Assembly (NCBI RefSeq): GCF_014596515.1
Contig: NZ_MSJQ01000134.1
Span: forward strand, 1 to 43,882
From: Streptomyces sp. CBMA156
GTDB taxonomy: Bacteria; Actinomycetota; Actinomycetes; Streptomycetales; Streptomycetaceae
Direction of reading: 5' to 3'
Length of the DNA: 43,882 nt
Shown: positions 14,344 through 23,328 of the stretch, in pieces
Layout: each line of letters opens with the position of its first letter
Position numbering within the stretch: position 1 is the stretch's first letter
Position numbers and translations under genes: made by a program
Notes under the pieces: generated by a model
Database searches by the model: none
What the model saw: only the letters and a program-made list of their open reading frames with translations
Told to the model about the DNA's origin: nothing

Positions 14344-15179
14344 GCCCTCCGCACGATGACGTTGCCGACCTGGGTGCGGCCGCGGACCTCGACCGTCTCC
14401 ACCGCGTCGCCCGGGCCCTTGGTGGGGCCGAGGTCGTTGCGGACGCCGCCGACCTTGCTGTGCACGTCGAGCCAGGCCGCGGTGCCCTCCGCGATGCCGA
14501 CCTCCACGTCCCCCACGCTGGTCTGGAGGGTGACCTGGCCGCGGACCACCCGGCCGACCCGGATGTGGCCGTGCGCCGACTTGGCGTCCACGTTCCCCTC
14601 GGCCACGCCGACGTGGATCCGGCCGTTGGAGGCGTTGGCGTGCAGTTCTCCGTGCACCTCGTCGATCTCGGTGTCCCCGTTGCTGTTCTTGACCGTCAGC
14701 CGGCCCTCCACAGAGCCGATCTCGATCCGGCCGGCGCCGGTCACCTCGGCGTCCCCGGCTGCCGCCCCGAGCCGGACGTCACCGAAGCCGCTGTCGAGCC
14801 GCACGCTGGCGGCGCTCTCGACCTGGATCCGGCCGAGCGAGGTCTTCAGCCGGCAGGCGCCGAGCGGCCCCTCGGTGACGAACTCGGCCATCGGGGACTC
14901 GCTGTGGACCTCGGAGCCGGCCGGCAGCTCGACCAGGACCTCGACCGCGCCCTTCTTGCTGGCGAAGACGGAGCGCTGCTTGGGCGTCTTGATGCCGAGC
15001 CGGCCGCCGGAGAAGTCGACCTGGGTCTGCTCGGCGGCCTTGACGTCCGCCTCCTTGGCCGGGTTCGCGGGCCGGACCTCGACCACGGCGTCGGTGCGCT
15101 TGCTCGCCTTGATCCAGACCGAGCCGATGTCGAATTCGATGACGGCGGAGATCGGTCCGTCGGTCTCGTACGTGGGCAT
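14340..15179 (-). CDS. DUF4097 (putative adhesin-type beta-repeat) protein
   Basis: A 279-residue protein made of short repeated beta strands with the DUF4097 rhythm, such as VRLDSGFGDVRLG, IEIGSVEGRLTVKNSNGDTEID, GELHANASNGRIHVG and VTLQTSVGDVEVG. These would stack into a solenoid. No signal peptide or membrane anchor is visible, so it is probably cytoplasmic or exported by another route. The stop overlaps the ATPase start by four bases. Streptomycetes often place such genes directly before a DrrAB-type transporter, so a joint function is likely but undefined. Confidence 0.85.
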   Translation of the reverse strand: MPTYETDGPISAVIEFDIGSVWIKASKRTDAVVEVRPANPAKEADVKAAEQTQVDFSGGRLGIKTPKQRSVFASKKGAVEVLVELPAGSEVHSESPMAEFVTEGPLGACRLKTSLGRIQVESAASVRLDSGFGDVRLGAAAGDAEVTGAGRIEIGSVEGRLTVKNSNGDTEIDEVHGELHANASNGRIHVGVAEGNVDAKSAHGHIRVGRVVRGQVTLQTSVGDVEVGIAEGTAAWLDVHSKVGGVRNDLGPTKGPGDAVETVEVRGRTQVGNVIVRRA

Positions 15180-15272
15180 GGCTGTCCCGTCCTCTTGACT
15201 CGTGTAGGTGTTCCCGCTGGTCGGAGCGGGGGTGACGTCGAAGGTGCAGAAGCCTCGGGTACCGCGGAGGTG

Positions 15273-15854
15273 CTAGTGGACCCAGCCGGTGAAGCCCTGG
15301 CCGCCGACGCTGCGCGGGACGTGGCTGCCCGGGTCGGCGACCGGACGCCGGGCCGGCTCACCGCCCTCCAGCGCGCCCGCCAGGGCCCGGACCAGCCAGG
15401 CGTTGAGCGAGAGCCCGGCCTCGCCGGCGGCCTCCTCCGCCCGGGCCTTGAGGTGGGCGGGCAGGCGCAGGTTGATCCGGGCCGTGCCCGTCTCGTCCGG
15501 CTCCGGCGGGGCGGATGGCATCGCCGCCGCCAGTGGCGCCACACCCGGTGCCATCGATGGCGCCACCGATGGCGTCACCGGCGGCAGATCGCCGTGGAAG
15601 GCGCCCGAGCCGGGCGGCGCCGTCACCACGAACTCCGGGTCGAGCCCGCGCAGGCGCACGTCCACCGAGCCGGGGGCGAGGTCGCGGGTGACCTCGCCCA
15701 TGGCGGCCGAGAGCGCGTTGAGCAGGGTGAGCCGCACGGCCGACTCCAGCGGGAGCGTCAGCCGCTCGGCCAGCGCGCGGGCTTCGTCCCCACCGGTGGC
15801 GGCGGCCACCGCGAGCTCGTTCCGGAGGTTTTCCACGTAGGGCGTGAGGTCCAT
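15273..15854 (-). CDS. Ribbon-helix-helix / HicB-like regulator of the DUF4097-ABC operon
   Basis: A 193-residue protein in two parts. The N-terminal ~75 residues (MDLTPYVENLRNELAVAA through DVRLRGLDPEFVV) form a conserved streptomycete module of unknown role. After an Ala/Pro linker, residues ~123-160 contain a ribbon-helix-helix, TARINLRLPAHLKARAEEAA with LSLNAWLVRAL, the pattern of HicB/Arc-type DNA-binding antitoxin-like regulators. ATG 15854 is chosen because the module begins there. Four TGGC/GCCA sites lie just upstream and two TGGCGCCA sites fall in the linker-coding DNA. No HicA toxin is adjacent, so it is probably a regulator rather than an antitoxin. DUF4097 starts 93 bases downstream. 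Confidence 0.78.
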   Translation of the reverse strand: MDLTPYVENLRNELAVAAATGGDEARALAERLTLPLESAVRLTLLNALSAAMGEVTRDLAPGSVDVRLRGLDPEFVVTAPPGSGAFHGDLPPVTPSVAPSMAPGVAPLAAAMPSAPPEPDETGTARINLRLPAHLKARAEEAAGEAGLSLNAWLVRALAGALEGGEPARRPVADPGSHVPRSVGGQGFTGWVH

Positions 15855-15865
15855 GGCCGATAGCT

Positions 15866-15917
15866 TGGCACGCCAGTGGCGCCATGTCGAGCCATTTGTG
15901 GCACCACTTTGGCGCCA
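15866..15917. promoter_or_regulatory. Phased operator array upstream of the RHH regulator
   Basis: Four palindromes: TGGCacGCCA (15866-15875), TGGCGCCA (15877-15884), TGGCACCA (15899-15906) and TGGCGCCA (15910-15917). Their centres are 10, 22 and 11 bp apart, so all face the same side of the helix, as expected for cooperative ribbon-helix-helix binding. They begin 12 bases before the start codon. Confidence 0.6.
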
Positions 15918-16021
15918 CATCCCGGACGGGGCTGGCACCGGCAACGGAACCGCCCCGCCGACCCGGGCGGAATCCAGGGTCGACGGGGCGGTTCACCAGC
16001 GGGAACGCGACGGCGGAAGGG

Positions 16022-17113
16022 TCAGGACGAGGGCTGCTGCCAGCCCGCCAGGTAGGCGTCGATCTCCCCGGCCAGCCGGGTCTTGCCCGCCCCGTCCAGG
16101 AAGGAGGCCTCGACCGCGTTGCGGGCCAGCGCCGCCACCCCGGCCGCGTCCAGGTCCAGCAGCCGCGCCGCCACCGCGTACTCGGTGTTGAGGTCGGTGC
16201 CGAACATCGGCGGGTCGTCGCTGTTGACCGTCACCAGCAGCCCGGCCTCCACCATCCGCTTGATCGGGTGGTCCTCGATCCGCTCGACGGCCCGGGTGGC
16301 GATGTTGGAGGTCGGGCAGACCTCCAGCGGGATGCGGTGCTCGCCCAGGTGGTCGAGCAGCGCCGGGTCCTTCACCGCCTGGGTGCCGTGCCCGATGCGC
16401 TCGGCGCCGAGCAGTCGGATCGCGTCCCAGACCGTCTCGGGACCGGTGGTCTCGCCCGCGTGCGGGACGCTGTGCAGGCCGGCCGCCCTGGCCCGGTCGA
16501 AGTACGGCTTGAACTGCGGGCGCGGCACACCGATCTCCGGGCCGCCCAGGCCGAAGCTGACCAGGCCCTCGGGCGCCAGCTCGGTGGCCAGCCGCGCGGT
16601 CACCTCGGCCGACTCCAGGCCGGCCTCGCCCGGGATGTCGAAGCACCAGCGCAGCACCACGCCGAGCTCCTTCTCGGCGCGCAGCCGGGCGTCCTCGATG
16701 GCCTCCATGAAGGCGACCTCGGGGATGCCCCGGCGGACCGAGGAGTACGGGGTGATGGTCAGCTCGGCGTAGCGGATGTTCTGCCGGGCCATGTCCTCGG
16801 CCACGCCGTAGGTGAGCGCCCGGACGTCCTCCGCGTCCCTGACCAGGTCGACCACGCTCAGGTAGACCTGGATGAAGTGCGCGAAGTCGGTGAACTGGAA
16901 GTACTCGGCGAGCGCCTCCGGGTCGGTCGGCACCCTGGAGTTCCCGGCGTGCCGGGCGGCCAGTTCGGCGACGACGCGCGGCGAGGCCGAGCCGACGTGG
17001 TGGACGTGCAGTTCCGCCTTGGGCATCCCGGCGATGAACGCCTCGATGCTCCGGTCTCCCGACCCGATCCGACTGGCACTGGGGACGATCCGACTTCCGT
17101 CCGGCTGGACCAC
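16022..17113 (-). CDS. Aminodeoxyfutalosine deaminase / adenosine deaminase family
   Basis: A 363-residue zinc-dependent deaminase of the adenosine deaminase superfamily. Metal and catalytic motifs are MPKAELHVHHVG near residue 30, VPHAGE near residue 212, RIGHGT, and VTVNSDDPPMF. The HVHHVGSASP variant, instead of HLHLDG, is what I recall for the streptomycete enzymes that deaminate aminodeoxyfutalosine in the futalosine route to menaquinone, so I prefer that role; plain adenosine deaminase is the alternative. The GTG at 17113 is used; about 29 residues precede the conserved MPKAELH and the true start may be slightly later. It stands alone, downstream of DUF445. Confidence 0.85.
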   Translation of the reverse strand: MVQPDGSRIVPSASRIGSGDRSIEAFIAGMPKAELHVHHVGSASPRVVAELAARHAGNSRVPTDPEALAEYFQFTDFAHFIQVYLSVVDLVRDAEDVRALTYGVAEDMARQNIRYAELTITPYSSVRRGIPEVAFMEAIEDARLRAEKELGVVLRWCFDIPGEAGLESAEVTARLATELAPEGLVSFGLGGPEIGVPRPQFKPYFDRARAAGLHSVPHAGETTGPETVWDAIRLLGAERIGHGTQAVKDPALLDHLGEHRIPLEVCPTSNIATRAVERIEDHPIKRMVEAGLLVTVNSDDPPMFGTDLNTEYAVAARLLDLDAAGVAALARNAVEASFLDGAGKTRLAGEIDAYLAGWQQPSS

Positions 17114-17204
17114 GGTGGTTCCCTACTTCCTTCTACGCGCGTACCGACGACAGTGCTGGCAAGGATAGGCCGTGCCCCGGACCGGCTTCCGGGCTTCCCG
17201 GGGA

Positions 17205-18500
17205 TCACCCCCCGAGCGCGACCGCCGCCGTGTGGATCAGCAGCCCGGCCAGGGCGCCGACCACCGTGCCGTTGATCCGGATGAACTGGAGGTCGCGGCC
17301 GACGTTGGCCTCGATCTTGCGGGAGGCGTCGTCGGCGTCCCAGCCCGCCACCGTCTCGGAGATCAGCGAGGTGATCTCGGCGCGGTAGGTGTCGACCAGG
17401 TACTGGGCGGCGTCCTGGAGCCAGCCGTCCGCCTTGGCCTGGAGCTTGGGGTCGGTGGCCAGGCGCTCGCCGAAGCCGCGCACGCCGTCGCGGATGCGCC
17501 GGCGCAGTTCGCTGTCCTCGTCCTCGGCCGCGCCCATCACCAGGGTGCGCACGGCCGCCCAGGTGGAGTTGATCAGGTCCTGCACCTCGGGGCGGGCCAG
17601 CAGCTCGGCCTTGGCCCGCTCGACCCGGGCGATGGTCTCCGGGTCGGTCTGCAACTCGGTCGCGAAGTCGGCGAGGAAGTTGTCGATCGCGCCGCGGGCC
17701 GGGTGGGCCGGGTCGTCCCTGATCTCGGTGACGAAGCGCAGCAGCTCCTTGTAGACCCGCTCGCCGACCTGGTGGTCGATGAACCGGGGCGTCCAGCCCG
17801 GGGTCTTCTGGGTGACCTTCTGGACCACCTCCTCGTGGTTGGCGGTCAGCCAGCCGTGCGCCCGGACCGCCACCAGGTCCACCACCCCGTGGTGCCCGCC
17901 GTCCGCGACCACCTTGCCGAGCATCCGGCCCATCGGCTCGGCCACCGAGGTGGCGGCGGCCCGCCTGGTCACCGCCTCGGCGACGACCGCCCTGACGTCG
18001 TCGTCGCGGAGCACCGCGAGCAGGCCGCGCAGCGCCGCCGAGGCCTCCTTGGTGACCCGCTCGGCGCTGCCCGGCGCGGCCAGCCACTCCCCCAGCCGCC
18101 GGCCGATGCCGAGCGCCGCGAGGCGGCCGCGCACCACGTGGCCGGAGAGGAAGTTGTCGCCGACGAAGTCGCCGAGCGAGCGGCCGAAGGCGTCCTTCTT
18201 GGTCGGGATGATCGCGGTGTGCGGGATCGGCAGGCCGAACGGACGGCGGAACAGCGCGGTCACCGCGAACCAGTCGGCGAGCGCGCCGACCATCCCCGCC
18301 TCGGCGGCGGCCGCCACGTACCCCGCCCAGGGCCCGGCACCGGCCGCCTTGGCCCAGGTCGCGAGGGCGAAGACCAGGGTCGCGAAGGCCAGCAGGCCGG
18401 TCGCGATGGTCTTCATCCGGCGGACGCCACGTCTCTTCTGCTCGTCGGCCGCGGTGAACCGGACCCCGGGGCCGGTCCCGCTGAAGGCATCGTCACTCAC
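17205..18500 (-). CDS. DUF445 domain membrane protein
   Basis: A 431-residue DUF445 protein. After a polar N-terminus there is a transmembrane hairpin at about residues 32-75, including the family motif GALADWFAVTALFRRPFGLPIPHTAIIP. A long alpha-helical charged region follows, and one hydrophobic helix closes the C-terminus (VVGALAGLLIHTAAVAL). Family length is normal. The function of DUF445 is unknown; the topology suggests a membrane-anchored coiled scaffold. Confidence 0.9.
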   Translation of the reverse strand: MSDDAFSGTGPGVRFTAADEQKRRGVRRMKTIATGLLAFATLVFALATWAKAAGAGPWAGYVAAAAEAGMVGALADWFAVTALFRRPFGLPIPHTAIIPTKKDAFGRSLGDFVGDNFLSGHVVRGRLAALGIGRRLGEWLAAPGSAERVTKEASAALRGLLAVLRDDDVRAVVAEAVTRRAAATSVAEPMGRMLGKVVADGGHHGVVDLVAVRAHGWLTANHEEVVQKVTQKTPGWTPRFIDHQVGERVYKELLRFVTEIRDDPAHPARGAIDNFLADFATELQTDPETIARVERAKAELLARPEVQDLINSTWAAVRTLVMGAAEDEDSELRRRIRDGVRGFGERLATDPKLQAKADGWLQDAAQYLVDTYRAEITSLISETVAGWDADDASRKIEANVGRDLQFIRINGTVVGALAGLLIHTAAVALGG

Positions 18501-18621
18501 CCCGCCAGTCTGCCCGGTGCCCGGCGCGGACGGGGGCTCGCCTCACGATCACGCGCCCCGGGCGGGCTTCACGCCCCGGATCGACGGCAGGGTTCCACGC
18601 CCCCGCCACGGGCGCAGGGCC

Positions 18622-19923
18622 TCATGCCCCGCCCAGCACGATCCGCCGCACCCCCTCGCCCGCCCAGCGCGCCGGGTCCGTGCACCGCCGCCCGTCCAGC
18701 AGCACCCGCACCCCCGGCAGGTCCACCGGCGCCAGGTCCCGGTACTCCGGGTGGTCCGCCTGTAGCACCGCCGCCACCACCGGCTCCCCGCCGTACGGCG
18801 GCAGCCCGAGCGCTGCCAGCTCCTCCGCCCGGTACAGCGGGTCGCCGACGTACGGGCGCGCGCCCGCCGCCGCCAGCGCCGAGACCAGCGGGAACACCCC
18901 GGAGTAGGCCGTCTCCTTGACCCCGCCCCGGTACGCCGCGCCGAGCACCAGCACACCCTGCCCGGCGATCCCGCCCGGCACCGCCCCCGCCAGCACGCCC
19001 ACCGCGTAGCCGGGCACCGCCAGGTTGGCCTCGCGCGCCGCCCGCACCACCGTCGCGCCCGGGTCGTTCCACAGGTACAGCCGCGGGTACACCGGGATGC
19101 AGTGCCCGCCGACCGCGATGCCGGGCCGGTGCAGGTGGCTGTACGGCTGCGAGTTGCAGGCGTCGGCGATCTCCGCGAAGTCCACCCCGACCTCGTCCGC
19201 GTACCGGGCGAACTGGTTGGCCAGCGCGATGTTGACGTCCCGGTACGTGGTCTCGGCGAGCTTGCTGAACTCGGCCGCCTCCACCGAGGCCAGCTCCCAG
19301 ACGCCGTTGGGCCGCGGCAGGTCCGGGCGCGGGTCGAAGTCCAGCACCGCCCGGTAGAACTCGGCGCCGCGCCGGGTGGAGGACTCGTCCAGGCCGCCGA
19401 CCAGCTTGGGGTAGCGCCGCAGGTCGGCGAAGACCCGTCCGGTGCGGACCCGCTCCGGGCTGAACACCAGCCCGAAGTCCGCCCCGGCGGCGAGCCCGGA
19501 GCCGGCCGCCAGCCGGGGCGCCCAGCGCTCCCTGGTGGTGCCGACCGGCAGGGTCGTCTCGTAGCTGACCAGGGCGCCCCGGCGCAGCCCGGCCGCGACG
19601 GCGTCGGTGGCCGCGTCGAGCAGGGCGAAGTCCGGGCTGCCGTCGGCGGCGGTGACCAGCGGGACGACCAGCACCACGGCCCCGGACCGGGCGACCGCGG
19701 CCGTGGTGTCGGTGGTGGCCCGCAGCCGGCCCTCGGCGACGACCCGCTTGAGCGCCTGCTCCAGGCCCTCCTCCCGGGGGAACGGGGGCACGCCCCGGTT
19801 GACGCTGTCCACCACGCCGGGCGCGATGTCCGCGCCCGTCACCCGGTGGCCCTTCGACGCGAACTGCACCGCCAGCGGCAGACCCAGCTTGCCCAGCCCG
19901 ACCACGCAGACGTCCAGACTCAT
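18622..19923 (-). CDS. Nucleotide-sugar dehydrogenase (UDP-ManNAc / UDP-Glc 6-dehydrogenase family)
   Basis: A 433-residue NAD-dependent dehydrogenase that would oxidise C6 of a UDP-sugar to a uronic acid. The N-terminal Rossmann motif is VVGLGKLGLPLAV (GxGxxG) at residues 7-19. The central domain has FSPERV and SVEAAEFSKLAETTYRDVNIAL, and the catalytic cysteine lies in AVGGHCIPVYP near residue 262. The C-terminal UDP-binding domain carries LGAAYRGGVKE. Features fit the WecC-like branch best. It follows the family 2 glycosyltransferase gene on the same strand, suggesting a role in a surface glycan. ATG 19923 decides the start. Confidence 0.9.
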   Translation of the reverse strand: MSLDVCVVGLGKLGLPLAVQFASKGHRVTGADIAPGVVDSVNRGVPPFPREEGLEQALKRVVAEGRLRATTDTTAAVARSGAVVLVVPLVTAADGSPDFALLDAATDAVAAGLRRGALVSYETTLPVGTTRERWAPRLAAGSGLAAGADFGLVFSPERVRTGRVFADLRRYPKLVGGLDESSTRRGAEFYRAVLDFDPRPDLPRPNGVWELASVEAAEFSKLAETTYRDVNIALANQFARYADEVGVDFAEIADACNSQPYSHLHRPGIAVGGHCIPVYPRLYLWNDPGATVVRAAREANLAVPGYAVGVLAGAVPGGIAGQGVLVLGAAYRGGVKETAYSGVFPLVSALAAAGARPYVGDPLYRAEELAALGLPPYGGEPVVAAVLQADHPEYRDLAPVDLPGVRVLLDGRRCTDPARWAGEGVRRIVLGGA

Positions 19924-19991
19924 CCCCGTCCCCCTTCCACCGAAGTCCCCGCTGTCTCCGAGGCTCACCACGGGCCTCCGTACGCCGATGT

Positions 19992-21227
19992 TCACCGGAC
20001 GCCCCCGCTCACCGAATCGGCGAACCGGCGCCACGCCGGGTGGCGCCGCAGTCCGCGGCGCAGCTGCGCCGGGACGAGTCCGCGCCACAACTGCCGGGCC
20101 AGACCGGGCGACGGGGCGGCCGCCTCCGCCGCCCCGGCCGTCTCCTCGCGCAGCAGGAACAGCTCGTCCGGCAGCCCGGTCCCGGCGTCCCGGAACGCCG
20201 GATAGTCCGCGTACAGCCGCCGACCGTCCCGCACCGCCGGCGGCTCGCCGTGCGCGGCCTCGTAGCGGATCTGGTTCCGCAGCGCCTCCGGCCGTCCCGC
20301 GGCGGCGAGTTCGAGCCGCACCCGCTCGGCGACCGGCAGCCGGTGGTACACCTCGCGGGCGCCGAACCGCTCGACCAGCCCGGCGACTTCGGCGCACACC
20401 CGCCCCTGGGTCTCCTCGGCCAGCAGCAGGAAGCCCTCGTCCAGCAGGCGCGGCACGTCCCAGGCGAAGCTGCGCACCCGGATGGCGTCCAACTCCTCGC
20501 CGGGACACGCCAGTTCGGCGGCCACCTGCTGGAGCGCGGCGATCCCGCGCAGCCGGTCCAGCACTCCGGCCCGCTCGGTGACGTTGCCCCGGTCGTCGCG
20601 CAGCACCAGGAAGTAGCAGTCGTAGTCGGCGAGGACGGACACCCTGGCCGCCCGCAGGCAGGCCTCCAGGGTGAACGGCTGGTCCGAGAAGACCTTCAGC
20701 CGCTCGTCGCGGCGCAGCCCGTGGCGCCGGACGAGGTCGAGCCGGAACAGCTTGGTGTCGGCCAGCGCCCAGGCCAGCGCCGAGTCGGCGAAGCCCACGG
20801 ACTCGGCGTCGGCGTGGAAGATCCCCTGCGGCACCAGCCGCCCGTTCACCCCGACCTGCTTGGGCACCACCACGTCCGAGCCCCAGGCGTCGGCGGCCGC
20901 AACCAGCCGCTCCAGCGCCTCCTCGCCGAGCCAGTCGTCCGCGCCCAGGAACAGCACGTAACGGCCGCGGGCCAGCTCCAAGCCCCGGTTGGTCGGGCCC
21001 GCGGGGCCGCCCGAGTTGGGCTGGTGCACCACCGTGAACAGCCCGGGGTGGCGGGCCGCGTACGCGTCCAGCAGCTCCCCGCCGCCGTCCGTGGAGCCGT
21101 CGTCCACGGCCACCACCTCCAGCCTCCCCGGCGCCAGGGACTGTCCGACCAGCGAGTCCAGGCAGGCGGTGAGGTACGGCACGGTGTTGTAGACCGCGAC
21201 CACCACGGTCACGTCGGGTACGGACAT
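19992..21227 (-). CDS. Family 2 glycosyltransferase
   Basis: A 411-residue GT-A fold enzyme. The N-terminus has VTVVVAVYNTVPYLTACLDS, then AVDDGSTDG for the nucleotide, NRGLELARGRYVLFLGADDW with the metal-binding ADD near residue 95, and FSDQPFTLEACLRAA as an acceptor-side motif. The C-terminal ~150 residues are of the streptomycete type often linked to CDP-glycerol or teichoic-acid-like glycan genes. ATG 21227 is preferred because the domain starts at once; upstream frame is not protein-like. Acceptor unknown. It is probably co-transcribed with the dehydrogenase, 68 bases downstream. Confidence 0.88.
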   Translation of the reverse strand: MSVPDVTVVVAVYNTVPYLTACLDSLVGQSLAPGRLEVVAVDDGSTDGGGELLDAYAARHPGLFTVVHQPNSGGPAGPTNRGLELARGRYVLFLGADDWLGEEALERLVAAADAWGSDVVVPKQVGVNGRLVPQGIFHADAESVGFADSALAWALADTKLFRLDLVRRHGLRRDERLKVFSDQPFTLEACLRAARVSVLADYDCYFLVLRDDRGNVTERAGVLDRLRGIAALQQVAAELACPGEELDAIRVRSFAWDVPRLLDEGFLLLAEETQGRVCAEVAGLVERFGAREVYHRLPVAERVRLELAAAGRPEALRNQIRYEAAHGEPPAVRDGRRLYADYPAFRDAGTGLPDELFLLREETAGAAEAAAPSPGLARQLWRGLVPAQLRRGLRRHPAWRRFADSVSGGVR

Positions 21228-21452
21228 CGGGCGGCGGGCCTCCGGATTCAGTTTCGGTGAGTGACGACTGGCCAACTCGTGGTGAGGGCGCCGGGTCACG
21301 ACCGTCACCCGCACCGGCGACGGGGAACAGAACACGCTCCCGGTCGCCGCACGGACACGCGGCGGCCGGGGGGCGAACAGGCTGACGGGCCGCGCGGCGA
21401 CCGGGGGCGGCCGCGCGGGGGCCGGGGAACGGAACGCCGACGGGCCGGCCCG

Positions 21453-22412
21453 TCAGCCGATCGCGACCCGCGCGTACATCCGGGCGATCACGTCCTCGAT
21501 GGCCGGCTCGCGCACCGACAGGTCCACCAGCGGGTACCGCGCCGCCACGGCGGCCACGATCGGCGCGGCACTCTCCTCGGCCGGGAAGGCCAGCCACTGG
21601 CGCGGCCCGTCGACCCTGCTGACCCGCGCCCCCGGCACCTCGATCGGGGGCCCGGCCTCGGCGAGGTCCACCACCAGGGTCCGCTCGCTGCGGCCGTCGG
21701 CGTGCAGGCCGTCCAGCCCGCCGTCGTACACCACCCGGCCGTGGTCGATCACCATCACCCGGCCGCAGAGCTGCTCGATGTCGGTGAGGTCGTGGGTGGT
21801 GAGCAGCACGGTGGTGCCCCGGTCGCGGTTGACCTCGCGCAGGAACTCGCGCACCCGGCCCTTGCTGACCACGTCCAGGCCGATGGTCGGCTCGTCCAGG
21901 TAGAGCACCCTGGGGTCGTGCAGCAGCGCCGCGGCGAGGTCACCGCGCATCCGCTGGCCGAGCGAGAGCTGGCGCACCGGGGTGTCCAGCAGGCCGCCGA
22001 GGTCGAGCAGTTCGACACAGCGGTCGAGGTTCTCGCGGTACCTGGCGTCGGGGATGCGGTAGATCCGGCGGGCGAGTTCGAAGGAGTCGCACAGCGGCAG
22101 GTCCCACCAGAGGGTGGTGCGCTGGCCGAACACGACGCCGATCCGGCGGGCCAGCGCGACGCGTTCGCGGGCCGGGTCGACCCCGGCCACCCGCAGCCGT
22201 CCGGAGCTGGGGACGAGGATGCCGGTGAGCATCTTGATGGTGGTGGACTTGCCGGCCCCGTTGGGCCCGATGTAGCCGACGCACTCGCCGGCGTCGACGG
22301 TGAAGCTGAGCCCGTCGACCGCGCGGACCTCGCGTTTGACCCGGCTGAACCGGCCGGTGCGGGCCCGTACGGTGAAGTTGCGGTGGACGTCGTCGAGTTC
22401 GATCAGTGCCAT
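21453..22412 (-). CDS. ABC transporter ATP-binding protein (partner of ABC-2 DUF990 permeases)
   Basis: A 319-residue ATPase. Walker A is GPNGAGKSTT near residue 49. The Q-loop region reads VFGQRTTLWWDLP, a motif typical of ATPases that pair with DUF990-type permeases. The signature is QLSLGQRMRGDLAA, Walker B is VLYLDEPTIGLD, and the switch histidine is in LLTTHDLTDIE. It follows its two permease genes at a 28-base gap on the same strand. The substrate of this exporter class is unknown. Confidence 0.93.
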   Translation of the reverse strand: MALIELDDVHRNFTVRARTGRFSRVKREVRAVDGLSFTVDAGECVGYIGPNGAGKSTTIKMLTGILVPSSGRLRVAGVDPARERVALARRIGVVFGQRTTLWWDLPLCDSFELARRIYRIPDARYRENLDRCVELLDLGGLLDTPVRQLSLGQRMRGDLAAALLHDPRVLYLDEPTIGLDVVSKGRVREFLREVNRDRGTTVLLTTHDLTDIEQLCGRVMVIDHGRVVYDGGLDGLHADGRSERTLVVDLAEAGPPIEVPGARVSRVDGPRQWLAFPAEESAAPIVAAVAARYPLVDLSVREPAIEDVIARMYARVAIG

Positions 22413-22440
22413 GGGAGCTCCTTCTGGGGGCTGGAGTGGT

Positions 22441-23328
22441 TCAGCTGCCGGTGCCGCGGTAGGCGCGCAGCCCGGCGCGCCAGGCGAGCCCGGCGGCGAG
22501 GACGCAGAGCGCGGCGGCGGCCGGGGAGGCGAACCGGAAGGCGGCGGGCAGGCCGAGCGGGTCGGTCCGGCCGAGGACGTGCAGTGCGGGCAGCCAGTTG
22601 ACGAAGGCCAGCGGGACGCCGAAGACCACCCCGGCGACCAGTTCCTTGGCGAAGACGGTCGGCGGGTAGTGCAGCAGGGTCGCGCCGCCGTAGGTGAAGG
22701 AGTTCTGGATCTCCTTGGACTCGCCCCACCAGAACTGGACGGTGGCGCCGCCGACGTAGATCGCGCCGAAGATGACGGTGCCGCAGACCAGCATGACGGG
22801 CACCATCAGCACCCGGTCCCAGGTCCAGTGCACGTCCAGGCCGGCCAGCGACCAGGCCAGCACCGCGACGGCCTGGAGCGGGCGGCCGAGCCGGCGCAGC
22901 GTGAAGCGTTCGGCGCACAGCTGGGAGAGCGCGGGGGCGGGCCGGATCAGCATGGTGTCCAGCGAGCCGCTGACGATCCGCGCGCCGAGTCCTTCGGCCG
23001 AGCCGACCAGCAGGTTGGCGGCGCCGAGCGAGAAGGTCGCGGTGCCGTACAGGAAGGCGGTCTCCGGCAGGGTCCAGCCGCCGAGCCGGTCGGTGTGCCG
23101 GAACATGATCACCAGCACCACGAAGTCCAGGGAGTGGGAGACCAGGCTGGCCACCAGGTTCAGCGCGAAGGAGGCCCGGTAGGCCATCATCGAGCGCATC
23201 CACATCCGGGCGCAGAGCCACCAGGAGCGCACCGCCCAGGCGGCGCGGGGCCCGAACCGCTCCCGCACGAAGGGCTCCGGGTCGAGGGGCCCGGGAGCGT
23301 ACGGCTCCCGTACGAGCTGCTCAGCCAC
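22441..23328 (-). CDS. ABC-2 type permease (DUF990 family), second subunit
   Basis: A 295-residue permease. An N-terminal cytoplasmic tail of about 40 residues precedes LCARMWMRSMMAYRASF and then six hydrophobic segments. GSLDTMLIRPAPALSQL around residue 120 and the WWGESKEIQNSFTYGG loop are family hallmarks. The gene overlaps the first permease by eight bases, so the two form a heterodimeric membrane domain with the downstream ATPase. Confidence 0.9.
   Translation of the reverse strand: MAEQLVREPYAPGPLDPEPFVRERFGPRAAWAVRSWWLCARMWMRSMMAYRASFALNLVASLVSHSLDFVVLVIMFRHTDRLGGWTLPETAFLYGTATFSLGAANLLVGSAEGLGARIVSGSLDTMLIRPAPALSQLCAERFTLRRLGRPLQAVAVLAWSLAGLDVHWTWDRVLMVPVMLVCGTVIFGAIYVGGATVQFWWGESKEIQNSFTYGGATLLHYPPTVFAKELVAGVVFGVPLAFVNWLPALHVLGRTDPLGLPAAFRFASPAAAALCVLAAGLAWRAGLRAYRGTGS

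Noticed and set aside
15273..15854. HicAB toxin-antitoxin system
   Set aside because: No HicA-like toxin lies next to the RHH/HicB-like gene; gene order supports a transcriptional regulator of the DUF4097-ABC genes.
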